Shown here in pieces: positions 1 through 5,896 of a stretch of 6,382 nt of DNA; position 1 is the first letter of the stretch, and each line of letters starts with the position of its first letter. Origin of the DNA: Polaribacter sp. Its GTDB lineage: Bacteria > Bacteroidota > Bacteroidia > Flavobacteriales > Flavobacteriaceae. The position numbers and the translations under genes are program-made. The notes under the pieces are model-generated. The model did not search any database. It was given only the letters and a program-made list of their open reading frames with translations, and was not told the DNA's origin. Where the stretch lies: positions 1-6,382 of the forward strand of contig JAQWOW010000213.1 in assembly GCA_029245665.1 (NCBI GenBank). The letters are read 5' to 3'.

Positions 1-375
1 AATTATTGGGCTGATGGACTAATTATTTCAACTCCTACTGGCTCTACAGGATATTCTTTAAGCTGCAATGGCCCGGTAGTTCTTCCGGATTCTAAGAATT
101 TAGTAATTACCCCTATTGCACCTCATAACTTAAATGCAAGACCGATGGTAATTTCTGATGCTACTAAGATAGCATTGGAAGTAGATTCTAGAGAAAAAAG
201 TTTTTTAATCTCTTTAGATTCTAGAGTTACAACGGTTCCATGCAATACTAAAATTTTCATCGAAAAAACCAACTTTACAATTAAAAGTATTTTGCCCAAA
301 AATCACTCTTTTCTTAAAACTTTAAGAAGCAAACTATTGTGGGGTGAAGACAACAGAAATAAAACAAATCTTTAA
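1..375 (+). CDS. nadK: NAD kinase, C-terminal part (5' end outside window)
   Basis: NAD kinase phosphorylates NAD to NADP in the cytoplasm using ATP. The window opens in frame inside the gene, and 124 codons remain before the TAA at 373-375. Codons 5-18 carry the family signature DGLIISTPTGSTGY, part of the NAD-binding site, followed by SCNGPVV; the more usual form there is S-x-G-G-P, so the asparagine is a mild deviation. Then come ITPIAPHNLNARP and a beta-rich C-terminal part with REKSFLISLDSRV and a tail ending in FLKTLRSKLLWGED, which I recognise from flavobacterial NAD kinases. The N-terminal GGDGT motif and catalytic Asp lie upstream and cannot be checked. An ATG at 145 is an internal methionine, not the start. 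The reading frame is intact and nothing suggests decay. Identification is by motif recall, not by alignment. Confidence 0.95.
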   Translation, partial: NYWADGLIISTPTGSTGYSLSCNGPVVLPDSKNLVITPIAPHNLNARPMVISDATKIALEVDSREKSFLISLDSRVTTVPCNTKIFIEKTNFTIKSILPKNHSFLKTLRSKLLWGEDNRNKTNL

Positions 376-456
376 GGAGAAGCTACAATATTTCTTTAAA
401 AAAAGTGTTAGTTAAAAAGATTCACTATTAACTTTTAGAAAGCAAATTGAAATTCT

Positions 457-464
457 TACATTTG
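457..464 (+). promoter_or_regulatory. Candidate Bacteroidetes -7 element before the DUF6089-uppS-bamA block
   Basis: TACATTTG matches the Bacteroidetes sigma-A -7 consensus TAnnTTTG exactly. It lies 15 bases before the ATG at 480, which would give a short leader. No good TTG -33 element is seen 17-23 bases upstream, so the match is half a promoter. The rest of the 376-479 gap is AT-rich and holds no clear terminator or small gene. Supporting context: this is the largest gap in the window and precedes three closely packed genes. Confidence 0.45.
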
Positions 465-479
465 CGTGCTATTTTTAGA

Positions 480-1157
480 ATGAAAAATAATTTATTTCTT
501 TTCGTATTTGTCTGCTTTACCTCAATTCTTTTGGGGCAAATTCATGAAGTCGGTTTCTCCATAGGAGGATCTAACTACATTGGTGATATTGGTAGGGGTA
601 ATTATATCAATCCAAACAAAGTAGCAGCTGGTCTCTTTTATAAATATAATAAAAATCCAAGAATTGTCTTACGAACAGCATACAGCTTCATTCCAATTCA
701 AGGTGACGACCAAAATGCTAGTTCCACTTTTAGAAAAGACAGAGAACTTAATTTTTCAAATACGATACATGAATTGTCGTTTGGAATCGAGTATAATTTT
801 TATGAATATGATATCTCATCAGAGGATAAAACTTGGACCCCCTATCTTTTGTTTGAATTGGTTGGTTTCAATTACAAAAATGCTGATTCTTATACAACAT
901 CAGGAACGTTAATTTCTGGAAACAAAACATCCTTTGCAATTCCTTTCGGTATTGGGTATAAGTCTAAATTATATCGTAATTTAGCATTTGCATTTGAAAC
1001 AAAGTTTAGATACACTTTTGAAGACGATTTGGACTTCATTTCTAATTCAACACCAGATGTAAATATAGAAGGAACTGGCAATGATTGGTATGTATTTACC
1101 GGTTTTTCTTTCATATACACTTTTGGAAGACCTGCTTGTTATACGAACGGATTATAG
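480..1157 (+). CDS. DUF6089-like exported beta-rich protein, probable outer-membrane barrel
   Basis: This 225-residue protein has unknown function. I recognise it as the DUF6089-type protein that precedes uppS and bamA in flavobacteria. Residues 1-19 form a signal peptide (MKNN, then a hydrophobic stretch) with likely cleavage at LLG|Q20. The mature part starts IHEVGFSIGGSNYIGDIG and continues with alternating hydrophobic and polar stretches rich in Tyr, Phe and Gly (ELSFGIEYNFYEYD, AIPFGIGYKSKLYRNLAFAF). It closes with NDWYVFTGFSFIYTFG, as in small outer-membrane barrels, plus a short tail containing one Cys (residue 220). I chose ATG 480 over a TTG at 447 because it puts the signal peptide at the N-terminus and places the candidate promoter upstream. 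The stop lies 4 bases before uppS, which suggests cotranscription. Envelope location is inferred; a barrel is likely but not proven, and a periplasmic beta protein is the alternative. Confidence 0.8.
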   Translation: MKNNLFLFVFVCFTSILLGQIHEVGFSIGGSNYIGDIGRGNYINPNKVAAGLFYKYNKNPRIVLRTAYSFIPIQGDDQNASSTFRKDRELNFSNTIHELSFGIEYNFYEYDISSEDKTWTPYLLFELVGFNYKNADSYTTSGTLISGNKTSFAIPFGIGYKSKLYRNLAFAFETKFRYTFEDDLDFISNSTPDVNIEGTGNDWYVFTGFSFIYTFGRPACYTNGL

Positions 1158-1161
1158 GAAT

Positions 1162-1905
1162 ATGGACAAAAAACTACGCATCGATTTACAAAGAACACCC
1201 AAGCATGTTGCCATTATCATGGATGGAAACGGACGTTGGGCAAAAAACAAAGGGATGAACAGGATTTTTGGCCATAAGAGCGCACTAACAGCCGTAAGAG
1301 AATCGGTTGAAAGTGCTGCTAAAATTGGTGTAGAAGCGATAACATTATATGCTTTTTCTACGGAAAATTGGAACAGACCAAAATTAGAAATTGATGCATT
1401 AATGAGTTTATTAGTTAGTTCACTTAAAAAAGAACTCCATACATTTCAAAAAAATGGAGTTCTTGTAAATGCTATAGGACGCATAGAAAATCTTCCTAAA
1501 AAAGCACAAAAAGTTTTGAAAGAGGTGAGGAACGAGACAAAAAAAAATACTCGAATCGTTTTAACGCTCGCCTTGAGTTATGGCGCACGAGAAGAAATTG
1601 TTAATGCAATTAAAAATATATCTAAAAAAGTTGTTAATAAAGAGCTAAATATTGAAGAAATTAGTGAAAATACTATAAATAATCATTTATATACGTTTAA
1701 TTTGCCCAACGTTGATTTAATGATAAGAACGAGCGGTGAAAAACGCATTAGTAATTTCTTGTTGTGGCAAATGGCATATGCTGAATTATATTTTACAGAT
1801 GTACTTTGGCCAGATTTTAGAGAAGAGCATTTTTATGATGCAATCATAGATTATCAGAATAGAGAACGAAGATTTGGAAAGACAAGCGAACAAATTACAG
1901 AATAA
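1162..1905 (+). CDS. uppS: Isoprenyl transferase, undecaprenyl diphosphate synthase
   Basis: This cis-prenyltransferase adds isopentenyl units to farnesyl diphosphate to make the C55 carrier lipid for peptidoglycan and surface glycans, at the inner face of the cytoplasmic membrane. The protein has 247 residues, normal for the family. All key motifs are present: MDGNGRWA with catalytic Asp21, GH at 37-38, FSTENWNRP at 65-73, and RTSGEKRISN at 189-198 (Arg189, Arg195 and Ser197 for diphosphate binding). AYAELYFTDVLWPDF follows, with Glu208 as the metal ligand. Spacing matches the E. coli enzyme with an offset of five. An upstream ATG at 1081 would extend 77 bases into the preceding gene and add unrelated residues, so ATG 1162 is chosen. 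The gene starts 4 bases after the DUF6089-like gene and ends 7 bases before bamA, so it probably shares their transcript. It contains an A9 run and an 11-bp inverted repeat. Confidence 0.97.
   Translation: MDKKLRIDLQRTPKHVAIIMDGNGRWAKNKGMNRIFGHKSALTAVRESVESAAKIGVEAITLYAFSTENWNRPKLEIDALMSLLVSSLKKELHTFQKNGVLVNAIGRIENLPKKAQKVLKEVRNETKKNTRIVLTLALSYGAREEIVNAIKNISKKVVNKELNIEEISENTINNHLYTFNLPNVDLMIRTSGEKRISNFLLWQMAYAELYFTDVLWPDFREEHFYDAIIDYQNRERRFGKTSEQITE
1430..1464 (+). repeat. Perfect 11-bp inverted repeat inside uppS
   Basis: AAGAACTCCAT (1430-1440) and ATGGAGTTCTT (1454-1464) are exact reverse complements around a 13-base A-rich loop. In mRNA this would make a stable hairpin over codons about 90-101 of uppS, a stretch that I recall as poorly conserved in the protein family. 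No T-run follows, so it is not a standard terminator. It may be chance. Confidence 0.6.
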
Positions 1906-1912
1906 ATTTTTT

Positions 1913-4468
1913 ATGAAATTATTTTCTGCAGCATTAACGCTATTTGCGTTATTTTTTACTTTTAGTGCCAAGGCACAAACCCAAAAAGACAGTTTACTAG
2001 TTGTAGAAATTGATACAACAACCACAAAAAAAATCTCCTTCGAAAAAGGGAAAGAATATATTTTAGGAGGAATTAGTGTTGTTGGATTGAAAAAATTTAG
2101 CGAAGAAACAGTTCGCATTTTTACGGGCTTAAAAAATGGACAAGCAATCAAACTTCCCGGAGATAAGCTAACTAGTGCTATTAAAAAATTATATGAAAGC
2201 AAACAGTTTAGCAATGTAGATGTTTATCTTGAAAAATTAGATAAAAAAACAGTTTACCTTCAGTTTGATGTTCAAGAATTGCCTCAACTAAATACAGTAA
2301 AAATCAAAGGAGTAAAAAAAGGAAAAGCCAAAGAGCTTATAAAAGATGCTGAACTAAAACAAGGTGCCATGGTTACTGACAATCTAATTGTTACTACCAA
2401 AAACTACTTTACAAAAATCTTCACAGACAAAGGGTTCCTTAAAACAAAGGTTTCTTTAGATGTAAAAAAAGACAGCTCAGACGTGAACACTGTTCACATG
2501 GCTGTTTTTATAGACAAAGGGAAAAAAATAAAAATAAAAGACATTGTTTTTTCAGGCAATAACGCGCTTTCTAGTTCGAAGCTGAGAAAAGCAATGAAAA
2601 ACACAAAACAAAAACTCTTAGGACGTTTTTGGAAAGGTTCTAAATACATAGAAGAGGATTTTCAGGAAGATTTAGAAAGTATTCTAGATAAGTACAGTAG
2701 ATTGGGCTATAGAGATGCTCGTATTCTTAGCGACAAGGTTACTTGGAATGATGACAATACAATCAATATTCATCTAGAATTAGAAGAAGGAAGACAATAC
2801 CGATTTGCTGAAATATTATTTATTGGTAACAAAGAATACACAGACGAACAGCTTCAACTATATTTAAAAATTGTAAAAGGAGATGTATACAATGGTGCTG
2901 TTTTAAAAGAAAGAGTTAAGGGGGACGGTAGCCCTACTTCACAAGATATTTCTACACTATACCAAGATAATGGTTTCTTATTCTCTTCTGTTAATGCCGT
3001 TGAAACAAGAGTAAAAAACGATTCTATTACTGTAGAAATTAGAATTCGAGAAGATGAAAAAGCACGTATAAGAAAAGTAAGTGTTTCTGGTAATGACAAA
3101 ACCAATGACCATGTTTTATTCAGAGAATTACGAGTAAAGCCAGGAGATTTATTTAGCAGAACTGCAATTATTAGATCTATTAGAGAAATTGGTCAATTGG
3201 GGTTTTTTGACACCAATGTAACTCCAGATGTAGTGCCCGATTATCAGAATAAAACTGCTGATATCGAATTTAGTGTTACAGAAAAAGGAGGAAGCCAAAT
3301 AGAGCTTCAGGGTGGATACGGAGGAGGTTCTTTCATAGGAACTTTGGGCTTGTCTTTTAATAATTTTTCCATCAGAAATATCTTAAATAAAGAAGCGTAC
3401 AAACCACTTCCTATGGGGGATGGTCAAACACTATCTTTAAGATTACAAACAAGCAGAACCTACAGCACCTATAGTTTTTCTTTTACGGAACCATGGTTGG
3501 GTGGCAAAAAACCAAAATCATTATCTTTCTCTGTATATTCGTCAAATCAATATCAATTAAACCCAAGAACTTATGATGTAGATAGAAGCAGAAGTTTAGG
3601 AATTATTGGAGCCTCTATTGGTCTTGGACAACGTTTGAAATGGCCAGATGATTATTTTCAATTGTCACAAAGTATCGCCTACCAAAGTTTTAAATTAAAT
3701 GATTATGGATTTAGAGTTGGGAATGCAATTTTAAGTAACGGTACGCTAAACAACCTTTCTTACAATGCAACTATATCTAGAAATTCTGCAGGACCAAGTT
3801 TAATTTTTCCAACCTATGGATCTGAATTTTCATTCGGTATAAAAGCAACTTTTCCTTATTCATTGGTAAATAATAAAGATTTCACAGAACCATCAGACTT
3901 AACAGATTCTGAAAAGAATTCTTTTTTTGCAGAAAAATACAAGTGGCTTGAATACTATAAATTAACTTTCAAAGGGAAGTGGTATACTTCTTTTACAGAT
4001 AAATTGGTATTAATGACCAATGCAGAATTAGGATATTTAGGGTTTTATAATGCAGAATTAGGATTGTCTCCTTTTGAAAGATATTTTGTTGGTGGTGATG
4101 GTATTGCGCAGTTTCAATTAGACGGAAGAGAAACCGTTGGCTTGAGAGGTTACGAGAATAATCGATTGTCTTCTATCGATGGAGGTTCTATTTATAATAA
4201 ATTTCAACTAGAACTGCGTTATTCTATTACGGATGCTCCATCTGCTTCTATTTATACATTAGGATTTTTAGAAGCTGGTAATTCTTATGACAATTTTGAG
4301 GGATATAATCCGTTTGAATTAAAACGTTCAGCGGGTATAGGTGTTAGAATATTTATGCCTGCATTTGGTTTGTTAGGAATCGACTTTGCTCACGGTTTTG
4401 ATCCTTTACCGGGGCAAACAGTGAAATCTGGCTGGCAAACACATTTTATTATTGGAAGACAATTCTAA
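1913..4468 (+). CDS. bamA: Outer-membrane protein assembly factor BamA (Omp85 family)
   Basis: BamA is the core of the BAM machine, which folds and inserts beta-barrel proteins into the outer membrane. The protein has 851 residues. A signal peptide (1-21) is cut at AKA|Q22. Five POTRA domains follow at about 49-122, 125-204, 205-294, 296-380 and 385-457, each with the strand-helix-helix-strand pattern (for example IKIKDIVFSGNNALSSSKL in the third). POTRA 4 contains a KGDGSPTSQDI insert that I recall from Bacteroidetes homologues. The 16-strand barrel spans about 460-851, with FTEPWLGG (524-531), the lid-loop motif LRGY (744-747, the VRGF equivalent) and a C-terminal strand ending in Phe851 as the beta-signal. 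ATG 1913 is preferred over TTG 1874, which lies inside uppS and does not lead the signal peptide. The 7-base gap after uppS implies cotranscription. The frame is intact with no missing domain. Confidence 0.97.
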   Translation: MKLFSAALTLFALFFTFSAKAQTQKDSLLVVEIDTTTTKKISFEKGKEYILGGISVVGLKKFSEETVRIFTGLKNGQAIKLPGDKLTSAIKKLYESKQFSNVDVYLEKLDKKTVYLQFDVQELPQLNTVKIKGVKKGKAKELIKDAELKQGAMVTDNLIVTTKNYFTKIFTDKGFLKTKVSLDVKKDSSDVNTVHMAVFIDKGKKIKIKDIVFSGNNALSSSKLRKAMKNTKQKLLGRFWKGSKYIEEDFQEDLESILDKYSRLGYRDARILSDKVTWNDDNTINIHLELEEGRQYRFAEILFIGNKEYTDEQLQLYLKIVKGDVYNGAVLKERVKGDGSPTSQDISTLYQDNGFLFSSVNAVETRVKNDSITVEIRIREDEKARIRKVSVSGNDKTNDHVLFRELRVKPGDLFSRTAIIRSIREIGQLGFFDTNVTPDVVPDYQNKTADIEFSVTEKGGSQIELQGGYGGGSFIGTLGLSFNNFSIRNILNKEAYKPLPMGDGQTLSLRLQTSRTYSTYSFSFTEPWLGGKKPKSLSFSVYSSNQYQLNPRTYDVDRSRSLGIIGASIGLGQRLKWPDDYFQLSQSIAYQSFKLNDYGFRVGNAILSNGTLNNLSYNATISRNSAGPSLIFPTYGSEFSFGIKATFPYSLVNNKDFTEPSDLTDSEKNSFFAEKYKWLEYYKLTFKGKWYTSFTDKLVLMTNAELGYLGFYNAELGLSPFERYFVGGDGIAQFQLDGRETVGLRGYENNRLSSIDGGSIYNKFQLELRYSITDAPSASIYTLGFLEAGNSYDNFEGYNPFELKRSAGIGVRIFMPAFGLLGIDFAHGFDPLPGQTVKSGWQTHFIIGRQF
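4019..4064 (+). repeat. 16-base in-frame direct repeat within bamA barrel
   Basis: AATGCAGAATTAGGAT occurs at 4019-4034 and again at 4049-4064, exactly 30 bases apart. Both copies encode NAELG (residues 703-707 and 713-717) in neighbouring parts of the BamA barrel, just before the conserved LSPFERYFVGGDG stretch. No codon is disrupted. It could be a small local duplication or similar strands sharing codons by chance. Confidence 0.7.
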
Positions 4469-4512
4469 AAAAACTGTACCTTTATAGGAATTTAATTTTG
4501 GCACAGTTTTTT
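4468..4512 (+). terminator. Possible terminator or hairpin after bamA, overlapping ompH promoter
   Basis: AAAAAACTGT (4468-4477) pairs perfectly with ACAGTTTTTT (4503-4512), giving a 10-bp stem whose 3' arm is a T-run, the form of a bidirectional intrinsic terminator. Past one mismatch, C4479-C4480 can also pair with G4500-G4501, shortening the 25-base loop. The left arm begins in the last base of the bamA stop codon. The stem is AT-rich and the loop is long, so termination strength is doubtful. The candidate ompH -7 element lies within the loop. Confidence 0.45.
4493..4500 (+). promoter_or_regulatory. Candidate Bacteroidetes -7 element for the ompH pair
   Basis: TAATTTTG matches TAnnTTTG exactly and sits 27 bases before the ATG at 4528. 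The nearest -33 candidate is CTG at 4474-4476 with a 16-base spacer, slightly short and one base off TTG. Position in the only sizeable gap between bamA and ompH supports a second promoter for the chaperone genes. Confidence 0.5.
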
Positions 4513-4527
4513 CTAAATACTATACAA

Positions 4528-5310
4528 ATGAAAAAAATATTTTTAGTAATCGTTTTTTTACTCAGTCTTAATTTCTCTTGGGGCCAAAGAAGTCAAATAA
4601 TTGCCTACATAGATATGGAGTATATTTTAGAAAATGTCCCAGAATATCTTGAAGCGCAAAACACGCTTAACGCTAAAATTGCAAAATGGAGAAAAAAATT
4701 AGACGATCAAGCCAGATATATAGAACTCTTAAAAACAGACTTAGCAAACGAGAAAGCAATACTAACAAAAGATTTAATTGAAGAAAAAGAGGAAGAAATT
4801 AGCTTGAAACAAGCAGAACTAAGAAGGCTAGAGTCTCTATATTTTGGTCCAAAAGGTGATATGTTTTCTATTAGGAAACAATTGGTTAAGCCAATCCAAG
4901 ATCAAGTTTACAATGCAATTCTAAAAATTTCTAAAAGAAAAAAATATGACTTTGTTTTTGACAAATCTAGCGATTTGGTTATGCTTTATTCAAATAAAAA
5001 ATACGATATTAGCGAACTTGTTTTAGCGTCTATAGACAGAACACGATTGATAGACACAAAAAACAAAAAAAAGAACCAGAAAAAAGCTGCTCCTAAACAA
5101 GAATTAACAGACAGCCAAAAAAAGAAAATCAGTTTAAAGAAAGAAGCGCAAGCAAAGAAAATTGCTGATATTGAAGCAAAAAAGAAACTCATTTCAGACA
5201 GAAGAAAAGCGCAATTAGAAATTCGAAATGAAGCAAGAAAAGTGTTACGAGAAAAAAATGCTGCTAGAAAAAAGAAAAAGGAACTAGAAAAAAAAGATAC
5301 TAATAATTAA
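4528..5310 (+). CDS. OmpH/Skp-family periplasmic chaperone with lysine-rich C-terminal extension
   Basis: Skp/OmpH proteins are trimeric periplasmic holdases that shield unfolded outer-membrane proteins on their way to BamA. This one has 260 residues, clearly longer than the roughly 160 of classical Skp. Residues 1-19 are a signal peptide, cut at SWG|Q20. The N-terminal strand motif IIAYIDMEYILENVPEY (24-40) is typical. Residues about 42-120 form a charged coiled coil (the Skp tentacle), and the C-terminal half of the core ends with YDFVFDKSSDLVMLYSNKKY and DISELVLASI (140-169). From about 176 to 260 the chain is extremely rich in Lys, Ala, Glu and Arg and is predicted helical or disordered. 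A TTG at 4498 would prepend MAQFFLNTIQ and lies within the promoter, so ATG 4528 is used. It is followed after 12 bases by a second ompH. The family is clear; the role of the tail is unknown. Confidence 0.92.
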   Translation: MKKIFLVIVFLLSLNFSWGQRSQIIAYIDMEYILENVPEYLEAQNTLNAKIAKWRKKLDDQARYIELLKTDLANEKAILTKDLIEEKEEEISLKQAELRRLESLYFGPKGDMFSIRKQLVKPIQDQVYNAILKISKRKKYDFVFDKSSDLVMLYSNKKYDISELVLASIDRTRLIDTKNKKKNQKKAAPKQELTDSQKKKISLKKEAQAKKIADIEAKKKLISDRRKAQLEIRNEARKVLREKNAARKKKKELEKKDTNN

Positions 5311-5322
5311 ATCAAAACAAGA

Positions 5323-5829
5323 ATGAAAAATTTTAAAACGTTACTATTAATTGCTGTATTCACTTTAGGACTTGCAGGTCTTACAAATGCACAAAAAACA
5401 GGTCATATAGACTTTGAAAAACTAATAGCAGAAATGCCAGAAACAAAAGCCTTGAAGTTAGACATGGAAAAGCTTGGTAAAACCTACCAAGATGAAATCC
5501 TAGGAATGGAGAAGAAACTTGAATCTACAAGAAAAAAATACATTGCTGAGTCGAATACACAAACTCAAGGAACTAATGATACAAGAGCTCAAGAGCTTCA
5601 AGCAGAAAACGCAAAACTTGAGCAGGCAAGAAGATTTGCATACCAAGACATGCAGAAAAAACAAAATGAAAGTTTACAACCTATTATAGAAAAAGCTCAA
5701 AAAGCAATTGACGAGGTGGCCGCTTCTAAAGGTGTTCTATATGTATTAGATGCTTCTGTTGGTAAAGGATTACTGGTAAAAAAAGGACAAGACTTATTTG
5801 ACGCTGTAAAGACTAAACTAGGTTTTTAA
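5323..5829 (+). CDS. OmpH/Skp-family periplasmic chaperone, short classical form
   Basis: This is the second Skp-like holdase, expected to bind unfolded outer-membrane proteins in the periplasm and deliver them to BamA. At 168 residues it has the usual Skp length. Residues 1-23 are a signal peptide ending TNA|Q24. The mature start KTGHIDFEKLIAEMPE (25-40) is the conserved first strand and helix. Residues about 42-125 form a charged, glutamine-rich coiled coil (KLDMEKLGKTYQDEI to QARRFAYQDMQKKQ), and the closing core is GVLYVLDASVGKGLLVKKGQDL (137-158) with C-terminal KLGF. The ATG lies 12 bases after the stop of the longer ompH, and a strong terminator follows, so the two are very likely one transcript. 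Sequence similarity between the two is limited to the family pattern, consistent with an old duplication and divergence rather than a recent copy. Confidence 0.95.
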   Translation: MKNFKTLLLIAVFTLGLAGLTNAQKTGHIDFEKLIAEMPETKALKLDMEKLGKTYQDEILGMEKKLESTRKKYIAESNTQTQGTNDTRAQELQAENAKLEQARRFAYQDMQKKQNESLQPIIEKAQKAIDEVAASKGVLYVLDASVGKGLLVKKGQDLFDAVKTKLGF

Positions 5830-5853
5830 TAGCACTACTGAATAATACTACTC

Positions 5854-5883
5854 AAAACCTACTGAAGTTCAGTAGGTTTTTTT
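5854..5883 (+). terminator. Intrinsic terminator after the ompH pair
   Basis: A 12-bp perfect stem (5854-5865 with 5869-5880; core CCTACTGA paired with TCAGTAGG) closes a three-base loop AGT and runs into seven Ts (5877-5883). An A-run on the left arm makes it potentially bidirectional. It starts 25 bases after the second ompH stop and separates that unit from murI. Confidence 0.92.
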
Positions 5884-5896
5884 ATTTTTACAGCAC

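Noticed and set aside
311..328. Near-palindrome TTCTTAAA-AC-TTTAAGAA at the nadK 3' end
   Set aside because: It encodes the FLKTLR stretch that I recall as conserved in flavobacterial NAD kinases, has only a two-base loop and no following T-run, so coding constraint explains it.
447..479. TTG start giving a longer DUF6089-like protein
   Set aside because: It would bury the signal peptide behind 11 residues and place the start codon before the candidate promoter element. ATG 480 fits better.
376..479. Possible terminator after nadK, such as AAAAG and CTTTT complementarity
   Set aside because: The stem is only about five A-T-rich pairs without a T-run at the right place; too weak to call.
1081..1161. 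Upstream ATG extending uppS by 27 residues
   Set aside because: The extension overlaps the preceding gene's coding region out of frame, and the family normally starts about 20 residues before MDGNGRWA, as ATG 1162 gives.
1786..2214. 142-codon open frame on the minus strand across the uppS/bamA junction
   Set aside because: It lies antisense to two certain genes, and its protein is low-complexity and matches nothing I know. It is a shadow of the AT-rich coding strand.
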